Part shown: positions 43,551 through 52,700 of the stretch, piece by piece
Layout of the letters: each line of letters begins with the position of its first letter
Numbering within the stretch: the stretch's first letter is position 1
NCBI RefSeq assembly: GCF_000517545.1
Contig: NZ_BAIV01000033.1
Coordinates: forward strand, 1-61,620
DNA length: 61,620 nucleotides
Source: Bacteroides reticulotermitis JCM 10512
GTDB lineage: Bacteria > Bacteroidota > Bacteroidia > Bacteroidales > Bacteroidaceae
Direction: 5' to 3'
Translations under genes and position numbers: made by a program
The notes under the pieces: model-generated
The model's database searches: none
Seen by the model: only the letters and a program-made list of their open reading frames with translations
What the model was told of the DNA's origin: nothing

Positions 43551-43703
43551 ATGAGAGATACGTAAAATAGTATGAGAGATCGCTCATTTAAAGCCCTTTT
43601 TGCCCTAATTTTTATGAGAGATACCCTTTTTTGAAAGTATCTCTCATTCGGTAATCTGTTGATTAATAGTTTTTTATTCTAAAATGATGAGAGCATGAGA
43701 GAT
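43551..43703. repeat. Cluster of ATGAGAGAT repeats, direct and inverted
   Basis: ATGAGAGAT occurs at 43551, 43572, 43614 and 43695 on the plus strand and inverted at 43639-43647, with a partial copy ATGAGAG at 43687. Copies 43614-43624 and 43637-43647 form a perfect 11-bp hairpin (ATGAGAGATAC/GTATCTCTCAT). The cluster follows the HU-like gene stop and fills much of a 366-bp gap. The spacing is irregular, so it is not a CRISPR array. Confidence 0.75.
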
Positions 43704-43870
43704 GATTTTTTTTCTTTCATGTGGGAGGCGTGTTGTTTACGGAAATCTCCGACTTAAATGTTCCACTAACCAGGGAGGAAATGCGAAAGTTTTCCTAAAG
43801 AATGAGTTCCCATGTGATTTATTCGCCTAGCCTGTTATTAATAAAGATGAATGGAGTACACGCAATGGTG

Positions 43871-43878
43871 TATGTTTG
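43871..43878 (+). promoter_or_regulatory. Promoter -7 box (TATGTTTG)
   Basis: TATGTTTG fits TANNTTTG and lies 25 bp before the sigma-factor start codon. Confidence 0.5.
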
Positions 43879-43903
43879 TTTTTGAATAACGAGATATGTA
43901 AAT

Positions 43904-44410
43904 ATGATACATAAGGATATCAAAGAGCAATTTATGGATATGCTGGAGCAGCATATAGGAATCATCCTGAAGATATCAGGCGCATATGCGTATACACAAG
44001 AAGACCGAAAAGATCTGATGCAAGATATCATTCTCGAATTATGGAAATCTTTGAAACGCTACAATGGAAGTTGTAAAATGTCAACCTGGATATATCGCAT
44101 ATCTTTGAATATTTCGATGAACTATAAACGAAAGCAGAATAACACTTTTGTAATAGCATCGTTGAGCGATTTCAAAGAGAAGGAAATAGCTTCATGGATT
44201 GATAAGCAAAATGATCTATCAGAATTAGAGATATTATATAGTTGCATTAATGAGTTAAGTGAAATCAATAAAGCTATAATCTTACTTTATCTTGACGGTA
44301 ATTCTCATGAGGAAATATCCGATATTACAGGTATTACTAAAACCAATATCGGAACTCGGATTAGCCGTATTAAGAGTGAATTGAGAAAAATGGCACATGC
44401 AAAAGAATAA
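43904..44410 (+). CDS. ECF-type RNA polymerase sigma factor
   Basis: Protein of 168 residues with sigma-70 region 2 (DRKDLMQDIILELWKSLKRY, STWIYRISLN) and region 4 (INKAIILLYLDGNSHEEISD, TNIGTRISRIKSELRKM). No regions 1 or 3, so it is an extracytoplasmic-function type. It is followed 5 bp later by a small membrane protein, and the pair is most likely one operon. Its regulon is unknown. Confidence 0.9.
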   Translation: MIHKDIKEQFMDMLEQHIGIILKISGAYAYTQEDRKDLMQDIILELWKSLKRYNGSCKMSTWIYRISLNISMNYKRKQNNTFVIASLSDFKEKEIASWIDKQNDLSELEILYSCINELSEINKAIILLYLDGNSHEEISDITGITKTNIGTRISRIKSELRKMAHAKE

Positions 44411-44415
44411 CAATT

Positions 44416-45003
44416 ATGGAATTAACAGAATTAGAAAACATACTGAGAAGATGCGATGAAGCAATCACGGAAAATGTCCGTTTGAATAGAAATACTGTCA
44501 AAATCTTATTGACTAATAAGGCAGAAATGCGATTGAATAAGGAACGGATAAGAGCGCTGTTTTATATAGTCTCGCCATTTGTCCTTTGCTTAATAATAAT
44601 GCTCACAGACATTCAATTCAATTTCACCACTACTTTTTACATCGGATTAGGTCTGTTTGTTCCCATATATTCCTTTTTATATATTTGGGAGGTAAGGTAT
44701 GGAATATTACTCTGTAAAATCAACTTTACAGATCCGGTTCTGTCGATAAAAAAGCGTTTTGCTGAACTTGAAAAGACTAAGCTTCGCATGAATCGGATAC
44801 GTTACATGGTTATGCCGATCATTATATTAGCTATATTATGCATGGTTTTGCCTAAAGCTTCGTTTACTACGGAATTTATCATCATGCTCCTGTTAATAGG
44901 TGGGGTCTTTGTCGGATCGATGTACTATACAAAATATTCTATTCGGGAACGATTCCATGCAATAAATAAAGAAATAGAGGAATTAGAATCCTTAGAAAAA
45001 TAA
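44416..45003 (+). CDS. Membrane protein partner of the sigma factor
   Basis: Protein of 195 residues with no family that I recognise. The first about 50 residues are soluble and charged; four hydrophobic segments follow (about 54-70, 75-97, 132-148, 155-175), and the last 20 residues are charged. Its position 5 bp after an ECF sigma gene, and a cytoplasmic N-terminal part before the membrane segments, would suit a regulator of that sigma factor, such as an anti-sigma protein, but no anti-sigma motif is visible. Confidence 0.6.
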   Translation: MELTELENILRRCDEAITENVRLNRNTVKILLTNKAEMRLNKERIRALFYIVSPFVLCLIIMLTDIQFNFTTTFYIGLGLFVPIYSFLYIWEVRYGILLCKINFTDPVLSIKKRFAELEKTKLRMNRIRYMVMPIIILAILCMVLPKASFTTEFIIMLLLIGGVFVGSMYYTKYSIRERFHAINKEIEELESLEK

Positions 45004-45033
45004 CCGCTAAGGATACTTTCGGAATACTTAAGG

Positions 45034-45262
45034 TCACAACAGTCTATTTGTCTTCAAATGTAGTCTCTTTTTAATCTCTATTATTTCGTCAAGGAGTCGT
45101 GTTTGAAGTTCATCTTTGGGTAGTAAAAAATGGTATTCAGCTATGCCTATTGGTTTGTTTACATCCTGTAAAGCCTAGATTTTATCTGCTCCAATGGGAG
45201 TTCCTTGTCAGTAAGCAATACATATGCTTCCAGATAATACTGCAACGCAGCATTGCAGTATT
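45034..45262 (-). pseudogene. Remnant of a nuclease-like gene (possible DUF1016 C-terminus)
   Basis: Reading the minus strand gives a protein-like tail with one frame break. YYLEAYVLLTDKELPLEQIK is followed, after restoring one T near 45178, by QDVNKPIGIAEYHFLLPKDE and an amphipathic, charged end before a stop at 45034. The NKPIGIAEY stretch resembles, from memory, the C-terminus of YhcG/DUF1016 PDDEXK nucleases. The upstream part is missing or stopped, so this is a remnant at best. Confidence 0.4.
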
Positions 45263-45264
45263 AT
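45234..45264. repeat. Perfect 12-bp hairpin
   Basis: ATAATACTGCAA and TTGCAGTATTAT flank a 7-nt loop CGCAGCA. There is no T run after it, so it is not a typical terminator. It overlaps the end of the minus-strand remnant. Confidence 0.6.
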
Positions 45265-45372
45265 AATTCACAAATAACGAGGCGACAATCCCAATTATGG
45301 GAACTTGGTTTTAAGTCAATAGATAACCTATTTTCTCAAGGAGTAGCTTGTGCTTATGATCCTAGCCATAAC

Positions 45373-45519
45373 TCAATCTTGCTCATCCCGATTGATTAGC
45401 TCTTGTATCTTAGGAGGAATGCCATCCTCCCATTCATCACTTAATCCCAACCGTTCATATTCGTCCTGTGCGTTCTCCCAATCTTGAAGGTCTTGGGCCC
45501 ATGAATAATCGTCTTCCAT
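45373..45519 (-). CDS. Small acidic protein of 48 residues
   Basis: An open frame on the minus strand begins MEDDYSWAQDLQDWENAQDE and ends INRDEQD. It is strongly acidic with several Trp residues and no membrane segment or signal. A TATATTTG -7 box lies about 48 bp upstream on the same strand, supporting real expression. I do not recognise the family. Small acidic proteins next to nuclease remnants can be antitoxins or inhibitors, but that is only a guess from position and charge. Confidence 0.45.
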   Translation of the reverse strand: MEDDYSWAQDLQDWENAQDEYERLGLSDEWEDGIPPKIQELINRDEQD

Positions 45520-45566
45520 TGTTATCGATAATTTGATTGTTTTTTATTCTCATACGTTATCACTTC

Positions 45567-45574
45567 CAAATATA
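45567..45574 (-). promoter_or_regulatory. Promoter -7 box for the small acidic ORF
   Basis: The minus strand reads TATATTTG, a perfect TANNTTTG box, upstream of the start at 45519. Confidence 0.5.
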
Positions 45575-45703
45575 AAAAATATTTTTGGGTAATAATAGAC
45601 AAGGAATGAATTATATCCGAACTTATTTGGTTGATCGGTTTGCTGGACTTAAATTTCTGTGCTGCCTATAAATAGAAATCACAGCTGTTTAATCAGCAGG
45701 TAT

Positions 45704-45850
45704 TCAGTTCTCCCTATATCGTCCCGGTGTCATGCCTGTTTTCTGTTTGAAGTACTTCCCGAAAAACGATTGGTTTGGGAAATTCAATTCATAAGCAATC
45801 TCCTGAATGCTGAGGCTCGTTGAGTTTTTAGAACCTTTCCGCTGGACAGT
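45704..45850 (-). pseudogene. Truncated AraC-family regulator remnant
   Basis: The minus strand encodes SIQEIAYELNFPNQSFFGKY and then FKQKTGMTPGRYREN before a stop at 45704. This is the second helix-turn-helix of AraC-family regulators and their typical C-terminus. Only about 45 residues remain and no start or first helix-turn-helix is seen upstream, so it is a gene fragment. Confidence 0.75.
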
Positions 45851-45929
45851 AAGTTAGCGGAGTACAAAAAACTATTGATGGGGATATATTCAAGACCGTA
45901 ATTTGTCCGCTTTATAGATAAATATTCTT

Positions 45930-45937
45930 TATATTTG
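45930..45937 (+). promoter_or_regulatory. Promoter -7 box (TATATTTG)
   Basis: TATATTTG lies 30 bp before the start codon of the ABC-F gene. Confidence 0.6.
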
Positions 45938-45967
45938 CAGTCCAAAATCTTATAAATCAGAGAAAGA

Positions 45968-47942
45968 GTGATTTCAGTAGAAGGACTAACAGTAGAATTT
46001 AATGCGACGCCTCTTTTTGAGGATGTCGGTTATGTGATTAATAAAAAAGACCGGATAGCATTGGTCGGTAAGAACGGTGCGGGAAAGTCGACAATGCTTA
46101 AAATATTGGCCGGAATGCAAACCCCTACCAGAGGGGTCGTGGCCACCCCCAAGGATGTGACCATCGGCTACCTGCCGCAGGTAATGATCCTATCGGATAG
46201 CCGTACTGTGATGGAAGAGGCCGAATTAGCGTTCGAGCATATCTTTCGGCTTCAGGCGGATCTGGAACGAATGAATCAACAACTGGCCGAACGAACCGAT
46301 TATGAATCGGAGGAGTATCACCAGTTGATCGATCGTTTCACACACGAGAACGACCGTTTCCTGATGATGGGCGGAACTAATTTTCAGGCGGAAATCGAAC
46401 GTACCTGATGGGGCTTGGTTTCAGTCGGGCTGACTTCGAACGCTCTACTTCGGAGTTCTCCGGTGGTTGGCGTATGCGTATTGAATTGGCTAAACTCTTG
46501 CTTCGTCGACCCGATGTGTTGCTGCTTGATGAGCCGACTAACCATTTGGATATCGAGAGTATTCAATGGCTGGAAAACTTCTTATCCACCCGTGCCAATG
46601 CTGTGGTGCTGGTCAGTCATGACCGTGCTTTCCTGAACAACGTGACTACACGTACCATTGAAATAACCTGTGGACAGATTTACGACTATAAGGTGAAGTA
46701 CGACGAATTTGTGGTGTTGCGTCAAGAACGTCGCGAACAACAATTACGTGCGTATGAGAATCAGCAGAAACAGATTGGAGATACCGAAGCGTTCATCGAA
46801 CGTTTCCGCTACAAAGCCACCAAGGCTGTACAGGTGCAGAGCCGCATCAAGCAGTTGGAGAAGATTGAACGAATCGAGGTGGACGAAGAAGATAACTCAG
46901 CCTTGCGTTTGAAGTTTCCTCCGGCGAGCCGGAGTGGAAGCTATCCCGTGATTTGTGAAGATGTGCGTAAAGCGTACGGCAGCCACGTCGTATTCGACAA
47001 TGTAACGCTGACCATCAACCGGGGCGAGAAAATCGCTTTCGTCGGTAAGAACGGTGAAGGTAAATCCACGCTTGTCAAATGCATCATGAGTGAGATCGAC
47101 TACGATGGCAAACTTACCATCGGTCACAATGTGCAGATCGGTTATTTTGCTCAGAATCAGGCGCAGATGCTCGACGAGAATCTCACGGTGTTTGATACCA
47201 TCGATCGGGTGGCTACCGGAGATATCCGGTTGAAGATACGCGACATTCTGGGAGCTTTCATGTTTGGTGGCGATGCGTCGGATAAAAAAGTGAAAGTACT
47301 CTCCGGTGGTGAGCGTACCCGCTTGGCTATGATTAAACTTTTGCTCGAACCGGTCAACTTCCTCATTCTCGATGAGCCGACAATCACTTGGATATGCGTT
47401 CGAAGGATGTATTGAAAGAAGCGATACGTGAATTTGACGGTACGGTTATTCTTGTTAGCCACGACCGTGATTTTCTCGACGGACTTGCGACTAAAGTTTA
47501 TGAGTTTGGCGGAGGAGTAGTGAAAGAGCACTTAGGAGGTATTTACGACTTCCTGCAAAAGAAGCAGATCGAAAGCCTGAACGAACTTCAGAAAGGTGCG
47601 TCTCTCTCTTCGTCTCCCACCGAATCAGGGCGGAAAGAAGAGGCTTTGCCGGGAGTAGCTTCCGTTTCGGAAAACAAACTCTCTTACGAGGCTCAAAAAG
47701 AAATGAATCGGAAAATAAAGAAGTTTGAGCGACAAGTGAGCGATTGTGAAGATTCCATTGAAGAGACGGAGTCGGCTATCGCTATCTTGGAAGCTCGGAT
47801 GGCTACCCCCGAAGGAGCTTCGGATGGAACTCTTTACGAGAAGCATCAGAAGCTAAAGGTCCAGTTGGATTCGATTGTCGAAGAGTGGGAGCGAGTTTCA
47901 ATAGAACTGGAAGAAGTGAAAGAAACTTATAATAATAATTAG
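45968..47942 (+). CDS. ABC-F family ATPase (two frame breaks)
   Basis: Soluble ABC protein of about 658 residues with two nucleotide-binding domains and no membrane segments, as in ABC-F ribosome-associated factors. Domain 1 has Walker A GKNGAGKS, signature SGGWR and Walker B LLLDEPTNHLD. Domain 2 has GKNGEGKS, SGGERTR and LILDEPT. A charged coiled-coil tail follows. Two breaks: near 46404 one C is lost (ACCCTG to ACCTG) and near 47382 one A is lost (ACAAATC to ACAATC); restoring them gives ERTLMGLGF and DEPTNHLDMRSKDV. GTG at 45968 is the start that fits the family N-terminus MISVEGLTVEF. These factors act on translating ribosomes; antibiotic resistance cannot be claimed from sequence. It is 3 bp from the M13 gene. 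Confidence 0.9.
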
Positions 47943-47945
47943 AAT

Positions 47946-49979
47946 ATGAGAATAGTAAAGTATTTACCAATTTTAGCAGTCTGCTTTATGGCAACAGGAT
48001 GCAACAGCAAGAAAGACGCCGCGCTCGTGTCCGGCATCGATCTGGCTAATCTGGATACAACAGTTCGGGGAACTAGTTTTTATGAATATGCTTGTGGAGG
48101 ATGGATCAAGAATCATCCGTTGACTGACGAGTATTCTCGTTACGGCTCTTTCGATATGCTAGCGGAAAATAATCAAAAACAGTTGCGCTCGTTAATCGAA
48201 GAGTTGGCAGCTAAAAAAGATAATGCCGCAGGAAGCGTTGCGCAAAAGGTCGGAGATCTGTACAATCTGGCTATGGATAGCGTGAAGTTGAATCAGGACG
48301 GTGCTACACCTATCAAAGCCGAATTGGAACAACTGGCTGCTATCAAGGATAAATCAGCCATCTACCCGGCGGTAGCGGAGCTATATAAGAAAGGTATACA
48401 TCCTTTCTTGGGTATCTACGTGGGTGCTGACGATATGAACAGCTCGATGAATATTGTACACGCCTATCAGGGCGGTCTCGGTATGGGCGAACGCGATTAT
48501 TATCTGGAGAATGACGATCATACGAAAGAGATTCGCGCCAAATATCAAGAGCATGTAGCTAAGATGTTCTTGCTGGCCGGCTTCGATGAGGCTGCGGCAC
48601 AGAAAGCTGTAAAGGGAATCATGAACATCGAGAACAGACTCGCAAAAGCTTCCCGTACACAGGTTGCTTTGCGCGATCCTCATGCCAATTACAACAAGAA
48701 GAAAATAGAAGAACTGAAAGCTGAGTTTGCATCCTTCGATTGGGATGTATTCTTCAATACTGCGGGACTGAACAACCTCAAAGAAGTTAACGTTTCCCAA
48801 CCTGAGTTCGTGAAAGAGGTTAGCGATATTATCAATACCGTTGCGTTGGACGATCAGATTGCTTATCTGCAATGGAATCTGATAGACAATGCGGCTTCCT
48901 TCCTGAGTGATGCCTTCGTTGCGCAGAACTTCGATTTCTACGGAAAGACCATGTCGGGCACACAAGAACAGAAACCTCGTTGGAAACGTGCGGTTAGCAC
49001 AGTCGACGGTTCATTGGGCGAAGCTGTCGGACAGATGTATGTAGAGAAATATTTCCCGGCTGCTGCTAAAGAAAGAATGGTTGCTTTGGTGAAGAACTTG
49101 CAGACCTCCTTGGGCGAGCGTATTCAGAACTTGTCATGGATGAGCGATGCTACCAAAGTCAAAGCACAGGAGAAACTTGCTACATTCCATGTGAAGATCG
49201 GCTATCCCGACAAATGGAAAGACTATACCTCACTTGATATCCAAAAAGACTCGTATTGGGCAAACATTGAGCGCGCCAATCTTTGGGAGTATAAAGAGAT
49301 GATAGCTAAAGTAGGAAAACCGGTTGATAAGGATGAATGGTTAATGACACCGCAGACGGTAAATGCCTATTACAATCCGACAACAAATGAAATCTGTTTC
49401 CCTGCCGGAATCCTTCAATATCCGTTCTTCGACATGAATGCCGACGATGCATTCAATTATGGAGCTATCGGTGTTGTTATCGGACATGAAATGACGCACG
49501 GATTTGATGATCAGGGACGTCAATATGACAAAGACGGTAACCTGAAAGACTGGTGGACGGAAGAAGATGCGAAGAAGTTTGAAGCACGTACTGCGGTTAT
49601 GGCACATTTCTTCGATAGCATTCAGGTAGCACCCGGTGTTCATGCCAATGGAGAACTTACTTTGGGTGAGAATATTGCCGACCACGGTGGTTTGCAAGTC
49701 TCTTTCCAAGCCTTCAAGAAAGCTACGGCTGCTAAACCTTTGGCTGCGATCGACGGATTTACTCCGGAACAACGCTTCTTCCTTTCATATGCGAATGTGT
49801 GGGCTGGAAATATCCGTCCGGAAGAAATCCTGCGCCTGACTAAACTCGATCCTCACTCTTTGGGTAAATGGCGTGTGGACGGTGCTTTACCTCACATTGG
49901 TGCTTGGTATGAAGCCTTCCAGATAACTGATAAAGATCCGTTGTATCTTCCGGTAGAAAAACGTGTTTCTATCTGGTAA
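47946..49979 (+). CDS. M13 family (neprilysin/PepO-like) zinc endopeptidase lipoprotein
   Basis: Exported metallopeptidase of 677 residues. Lipobox ATGC near residue 19. Catalytic HEMTH at 514-518 and GENIADHGG downstream provide the M13 zinc ligands and the ENxAD element; NAYYNP and FPAGILQ match the conserved substrate-binding and inhibitor-loop regions. M13 enzymes cut oligopeptides in the periplasm. Length is normal and the frame is intact. Spaced 3 bp from the ABC-F gene and followed by a terminator. Confidence 0.95.
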   Translation: MRIVKYLPILAVCFMATGCNSKKDAALVSGIDLANLDTTVRGTSFYEYACGGWIKNHPLTDEYSRYGSFDMLAENNQKQLRSLIEELAAKKDNAAGSVAQKVGDLYNLAMDSVKLNQDGATPIKAELEQLAAIKDKSAIYPAVAELYKKGIHPFLGIYVGADDMNSSMNIVHAYQGGLGMGERDYYLENDDHTKEIRAKYQEHVAKMFLLAGFDEAAAQKAVKGIMNIENRLAKASRTQVALRDPHANYNKKKIEELKAEFASFDWDVFFNTAGLNNLKEVNVSQPEFVKEVSDIINTVALDDQIAYLQWNLIDNAASFLSDAFVAQNFDFYGKTMSGTQEQKPRWKRAVSTVDGSLGEAVGQMYVEKYFPAAAKERMVALVKNLQTSLGERIQNLSWMSDATKVKAQEKLATFHVKIGYPDKWKDYTSLDIQKDSYWANIERANLWEYKEMIAKVGKPVDKDEWLMTPQTVNAYYNPTTNEICFPAGILQYPFFDMNADDAFNYGAIGVVIGHEMTHGFDDQGRQYDKDGNLKDWWTEEDAKKFEARTAVMAHFFDSIQVAPGVHANGELTLGENIADHGGLQVSFQAFKKATAAKPLAAIDGFTPEQRFFLSYANVWAGNIRPEEILRLTKLDPHSLGKWRVDGALPHIGAWYEAFQITDKDPLYLPVEKRVSIW

Positions 49980-50009
49980 TAGAAGAATACAAACTCTCTG
50001 TTGATATTT

Positions 50010-50050
50010 AAAGTACCGATACCTGTTAATCAGGATCGGTACTTTTTTTT
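50010..50050 (+). terminator. Intrinsic terminator
   Basis: AAAGTACCGAT-A-CCTG pairs with CAGG-ATCGGTACTTT around loop TTAAT, with a T run overlapping and following the stem. It ends the ABC-F/M13 transcript. Confidence 0.88.
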
Positions 50051-50093
50051 ATTAAATCACACCTTATTATTACGTACGATAAACAATATTTCG

Positions 50094-50101
50094 TAACTTT
50101 G
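50094..50101 (+). promoter_or_regulatory. Promoter -7 box (TAACTTTG)
   Basis: TAACTTTG fits TANNTTTG 28 bp before the purH start. It may also serve the mre operon downstream. Confidence 0.6.
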
Positions 50102-50129
50102 CGCATCAAATTCATTAATAAGCAATTCA

Positions 50130-51652
50130 ATGTCAGATTCTAAAAGAATAAAAACCGCGCTGGTATCGGTATATCATAAGGAAGGCTTGGAAGAGATAAT
50201 TACCAAACTTCACGAAGAAGGGGTCGAATTTCTGTCTACAGGCGGAACTCGTCAGTTTATCGAATCGCTGGGATATTCCTGCAAAGCTGTTGAAGATTTG
50301 ACGTCTTATCCCTCCATCTTGGGTGGCAGAGTGAAAACATTGCATCCGAAAGTGTTTGGGGGAATTCTTTGTCGCCGTGGTCTGGAACAAGATATTCAGC
50401 AGATTGAAAAATACGAAATTCCCGAGATCGACCTGGTTATTGTCGACCTTTATCCGTTTGAAGCAACCGTAGCTTCCGGAGCACCCGAAGCAGAAATCAT
50501 CGAAAAAATAGATATAGGCGGGATTTCATTAATCCGCGCTGCTGCAAAGAACTACAATGATGTAATTATTGTAGCTTCTCAAACTCAATACAAACCCCTT
50601 TTGGATATGCTGATGGAGCATGGTGCTACCTCTTCATTGGAAGAACGTCGCTGGATGGCTAAAGAAGCTTTCGCCGTCTCTTCTCACTATGATTCGGCTA
50701 TCTTCAATTACTTCGATGCCAATGAAGGATCGGCTTTCCGTTGTTCGGAGAACGATCAGAAGGCACTTCGTTACGGAGAGAATCCACATCAGAAGGGTTA
50801 TTTTTACGGCAATCTGGATACCATATTCGATCAGATTCATGGGAAAGAGATTTCTTACAACAACCTGTTGGATATCAATGCGGCTGTTGATCTGATTGAT
50901 GAGTTTGAAGATGTTACATTTGCGATTCTCAAGCATAACAATGCTTGCGGACTGGCTTCTCGTCCAACTGCGCTTCAAGCATGGAAAGATGCTTTGGCGG
51001 GTGATCCGGTTTCGGCTTTCGGTGGTGTGTTGATTACCAATGCGGTGATTGACAAAGAGACTGCGGAGGAAATTAATAAGATATTCTTCGAAGTCGTGAT
51101 TGCACCGGATTACGATGTGGATGCACTTGAGATTCTGGGACAAAAGAAGAGCCGTATCATTCTGGTACGCAAAGAGCATAAATTGCCTAAAAAACAGTTT
51201 CGTTCGCTACTGAATGGAGTACTGGTACAAGAAAAAGATTTGAATATTGAAACAACTGCTGACTTGAAAACGGTAACGGATAAAACGCCTACACCGGAAG
51301 AAGTGGAAGATATGTTGTTTGCCAATAAGATTGTAAAAAACAGTAAATCGAACGCGATCGTGTTGGCAAAAGGAAAACAATTGCTGGCTAGTGGCGTGGG
51401 ACAAACTTCACGTGTAGACGCATTGAAGCAGGCTATCGAAAAGGCTAAGTCGTTTGGCTTTAGTTTAGAAGGTGCTGTGATGGCTTCAGATGCATTTTTC
51501 CCTTTTCCCGATTGTGTAGAGATAGCAGATAAGGAAGGAGTTTCTGCTGTAATTCAACCGGGTGGGTCTGTGAAGGATCAACTAACATTCGATTATTGCA
51601 ATGAGCACGGAGTAGCATGGTGACTACAGGTATTCGTCATTTTAAACATTAA
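50130..51652 (+). CDS. purH: Bifunctional AICAR formyltransferase/IMP cyclohydrolase (3' frame break)
   Basis: Catalyses the last two steps of IMP synthesis. The N-terminal IMP cyclohydrolase (MGS-like) domain (about 1-150) shows STGGTRQFIES and GGRVKTLHPKVFGGIL. The AICAR transformylase domain follows with RYGENPHQKGYFYG, LKHNNACGLA and SDAFFPFPDCVE. The frame as given ends early at 51623; restoring one A near 51617 (GCATGG to GCAATGG) gives the normal family end MVTTGIRHFKH with a stop at 51652. Only about ten residues are affected. A housekeeping gene, so the break is most likely a sequence error. mreB starts 18 bp later. Confidence 0.95.
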
Positions 51653-51670
51653 AAAATAGAATTAAAAAAA

Positions 51671-52693
51671 ATGGGATTATTCTCTTTTACACAAGAAATA
51701 GCAATGGACTTGGGGACAGCCAATACAATCATTATCACAAATGGTAAGATTGTAGTGGATGAGCCTTCGGTAGTCGCATTGGATCGACGTACGGATAAGA
51801 TGATCGCAGTGGGGGAAAAAGCAAAGATGATGCATGAGAAGACCCACGAGAACATACGTACCATCCGCCCGTTGAGAGATGGAGTGATTGCCGATTTCTA
51901 TGCTTGCGAGCAGATGATGCGTGGGTTGATTAAGCGAGTGAATACGCGGAATCACCTTTTCTCGCCATCGCTTCGTATGGTGATCGGTGTACCGTCGGGA
52001 AGTACGGAGGTTGAACTTCGTGCGGTTCGCGACTCTGCCGAACATGCTGGCGGACGTGATGTCTACTTGATATTCGAGCCGATGGCTGCTGCAATTGGTA
52101 TCGGAATCGATGTGGAAGTCCCTGAAGGCAACATGATTGTTGATATAGGTGGTGGTTCTACTGAAATTGCCGTAATCTCGTTGGGTGGTATTGTTTCCAA
52201 CAACTCCATTCGCATTGCCGGTGATGATCTGACTGCCGATATTCAGGAATATATGAGTCGTCAGCACAACGTGAAGATTAGTGAACGTATGGCCGAACGT
52301 ATTAAGATCAACGTAGGAGCAGCTTTAACCGAACTTGGTGAAGATGCACCGGAAGATTATATTGTTCATGGTCCGAATCGTATCACAGCTCTTCCGATGG
52401 AAGTACCTGTATGCTATCAGGAAGTAGCTCACTGTTTGGAAAAATCGATTTCAAAGATTGAAACAGCTATCTTGAGTGCATTGGAAAAGACACCTCCCGA
52501 GTTATATGCCGATATTGTACATAACGGTATTTACCTTGCCGGTGGTGGAGCATTGCTTCGTGGTTTGGATAAGAGACTGACGGATAAGATAAATATACCT
52601 TTCCACATTGCCGAAGATCCTCTTCATGCTGTGGCTAAAGGTACAGGCGTGGCACTAAAGAATGTAGACCGCTTCTCATTCTTAATGAGATAG
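51671..52693 (+). CDS. mreB: Rod-shape determining protein MreB
   Basis: Actin-like cytoskeletal ATPase of 340 residues that organises lateral cell-wall synthesis. Phosphate-1 motif AMDLGTANTIIITNGK and phosphate-2 motif MIVDIGGGSTEIAVISLGG are clear, with the adenosine motif YLAGGGALLRGLDKRL near the end. First gene of a five-gene elongasome operon; mreC begins 7 bp after it. Confidence 0.97.
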   Translation: MGLFSFTQEIAMDLGTANTIIITNGKIVVDEPSVVALDRRTDKMIAVGEKAKMMHEKTHENIRTIRPLRDGVIADFYACEQMMRGLIKRVNTRNHLFSPSLRMVIGVPSGSTEVELRAVRDSAEHAGGRDVYLIFEPMAAAIGIGIDVEVPEGNMIVDIGGGSTEIAVISLGGIVSNNSIRIAGDDLTADIQEYMSRQHNVKISERMAERIKINVGAALTELGEDAPEDYIVHGPNRITALPMEVPVCYQEVAHCLEKSISKIETAILSALEKTPPELYADIVHNGIYLAGGGALLRGLDKRLTDKINIPFHIAEDPLHAVAKGTGVALKNVDRFSFLMR

Positions 52694-52700
52694 GCTAACG

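Noticed and set aside
43551..43703. CRISPR array
   Set aside because: Units are only 9 bp, spacing is irregular, one copy is inverted and there are no cas genes.
47382..47942. Separate gene for the C-terminal part of the ABC-F protein
   Set aside because: It completes the second Walker B and coiled-coil tail once one base is restored.
45968..47942. Antibiotic-resistance ABC-F
   Set aside because: No feature specific to resistance-type ABC-F proteins can be read here; it looks like a housekeeping member.
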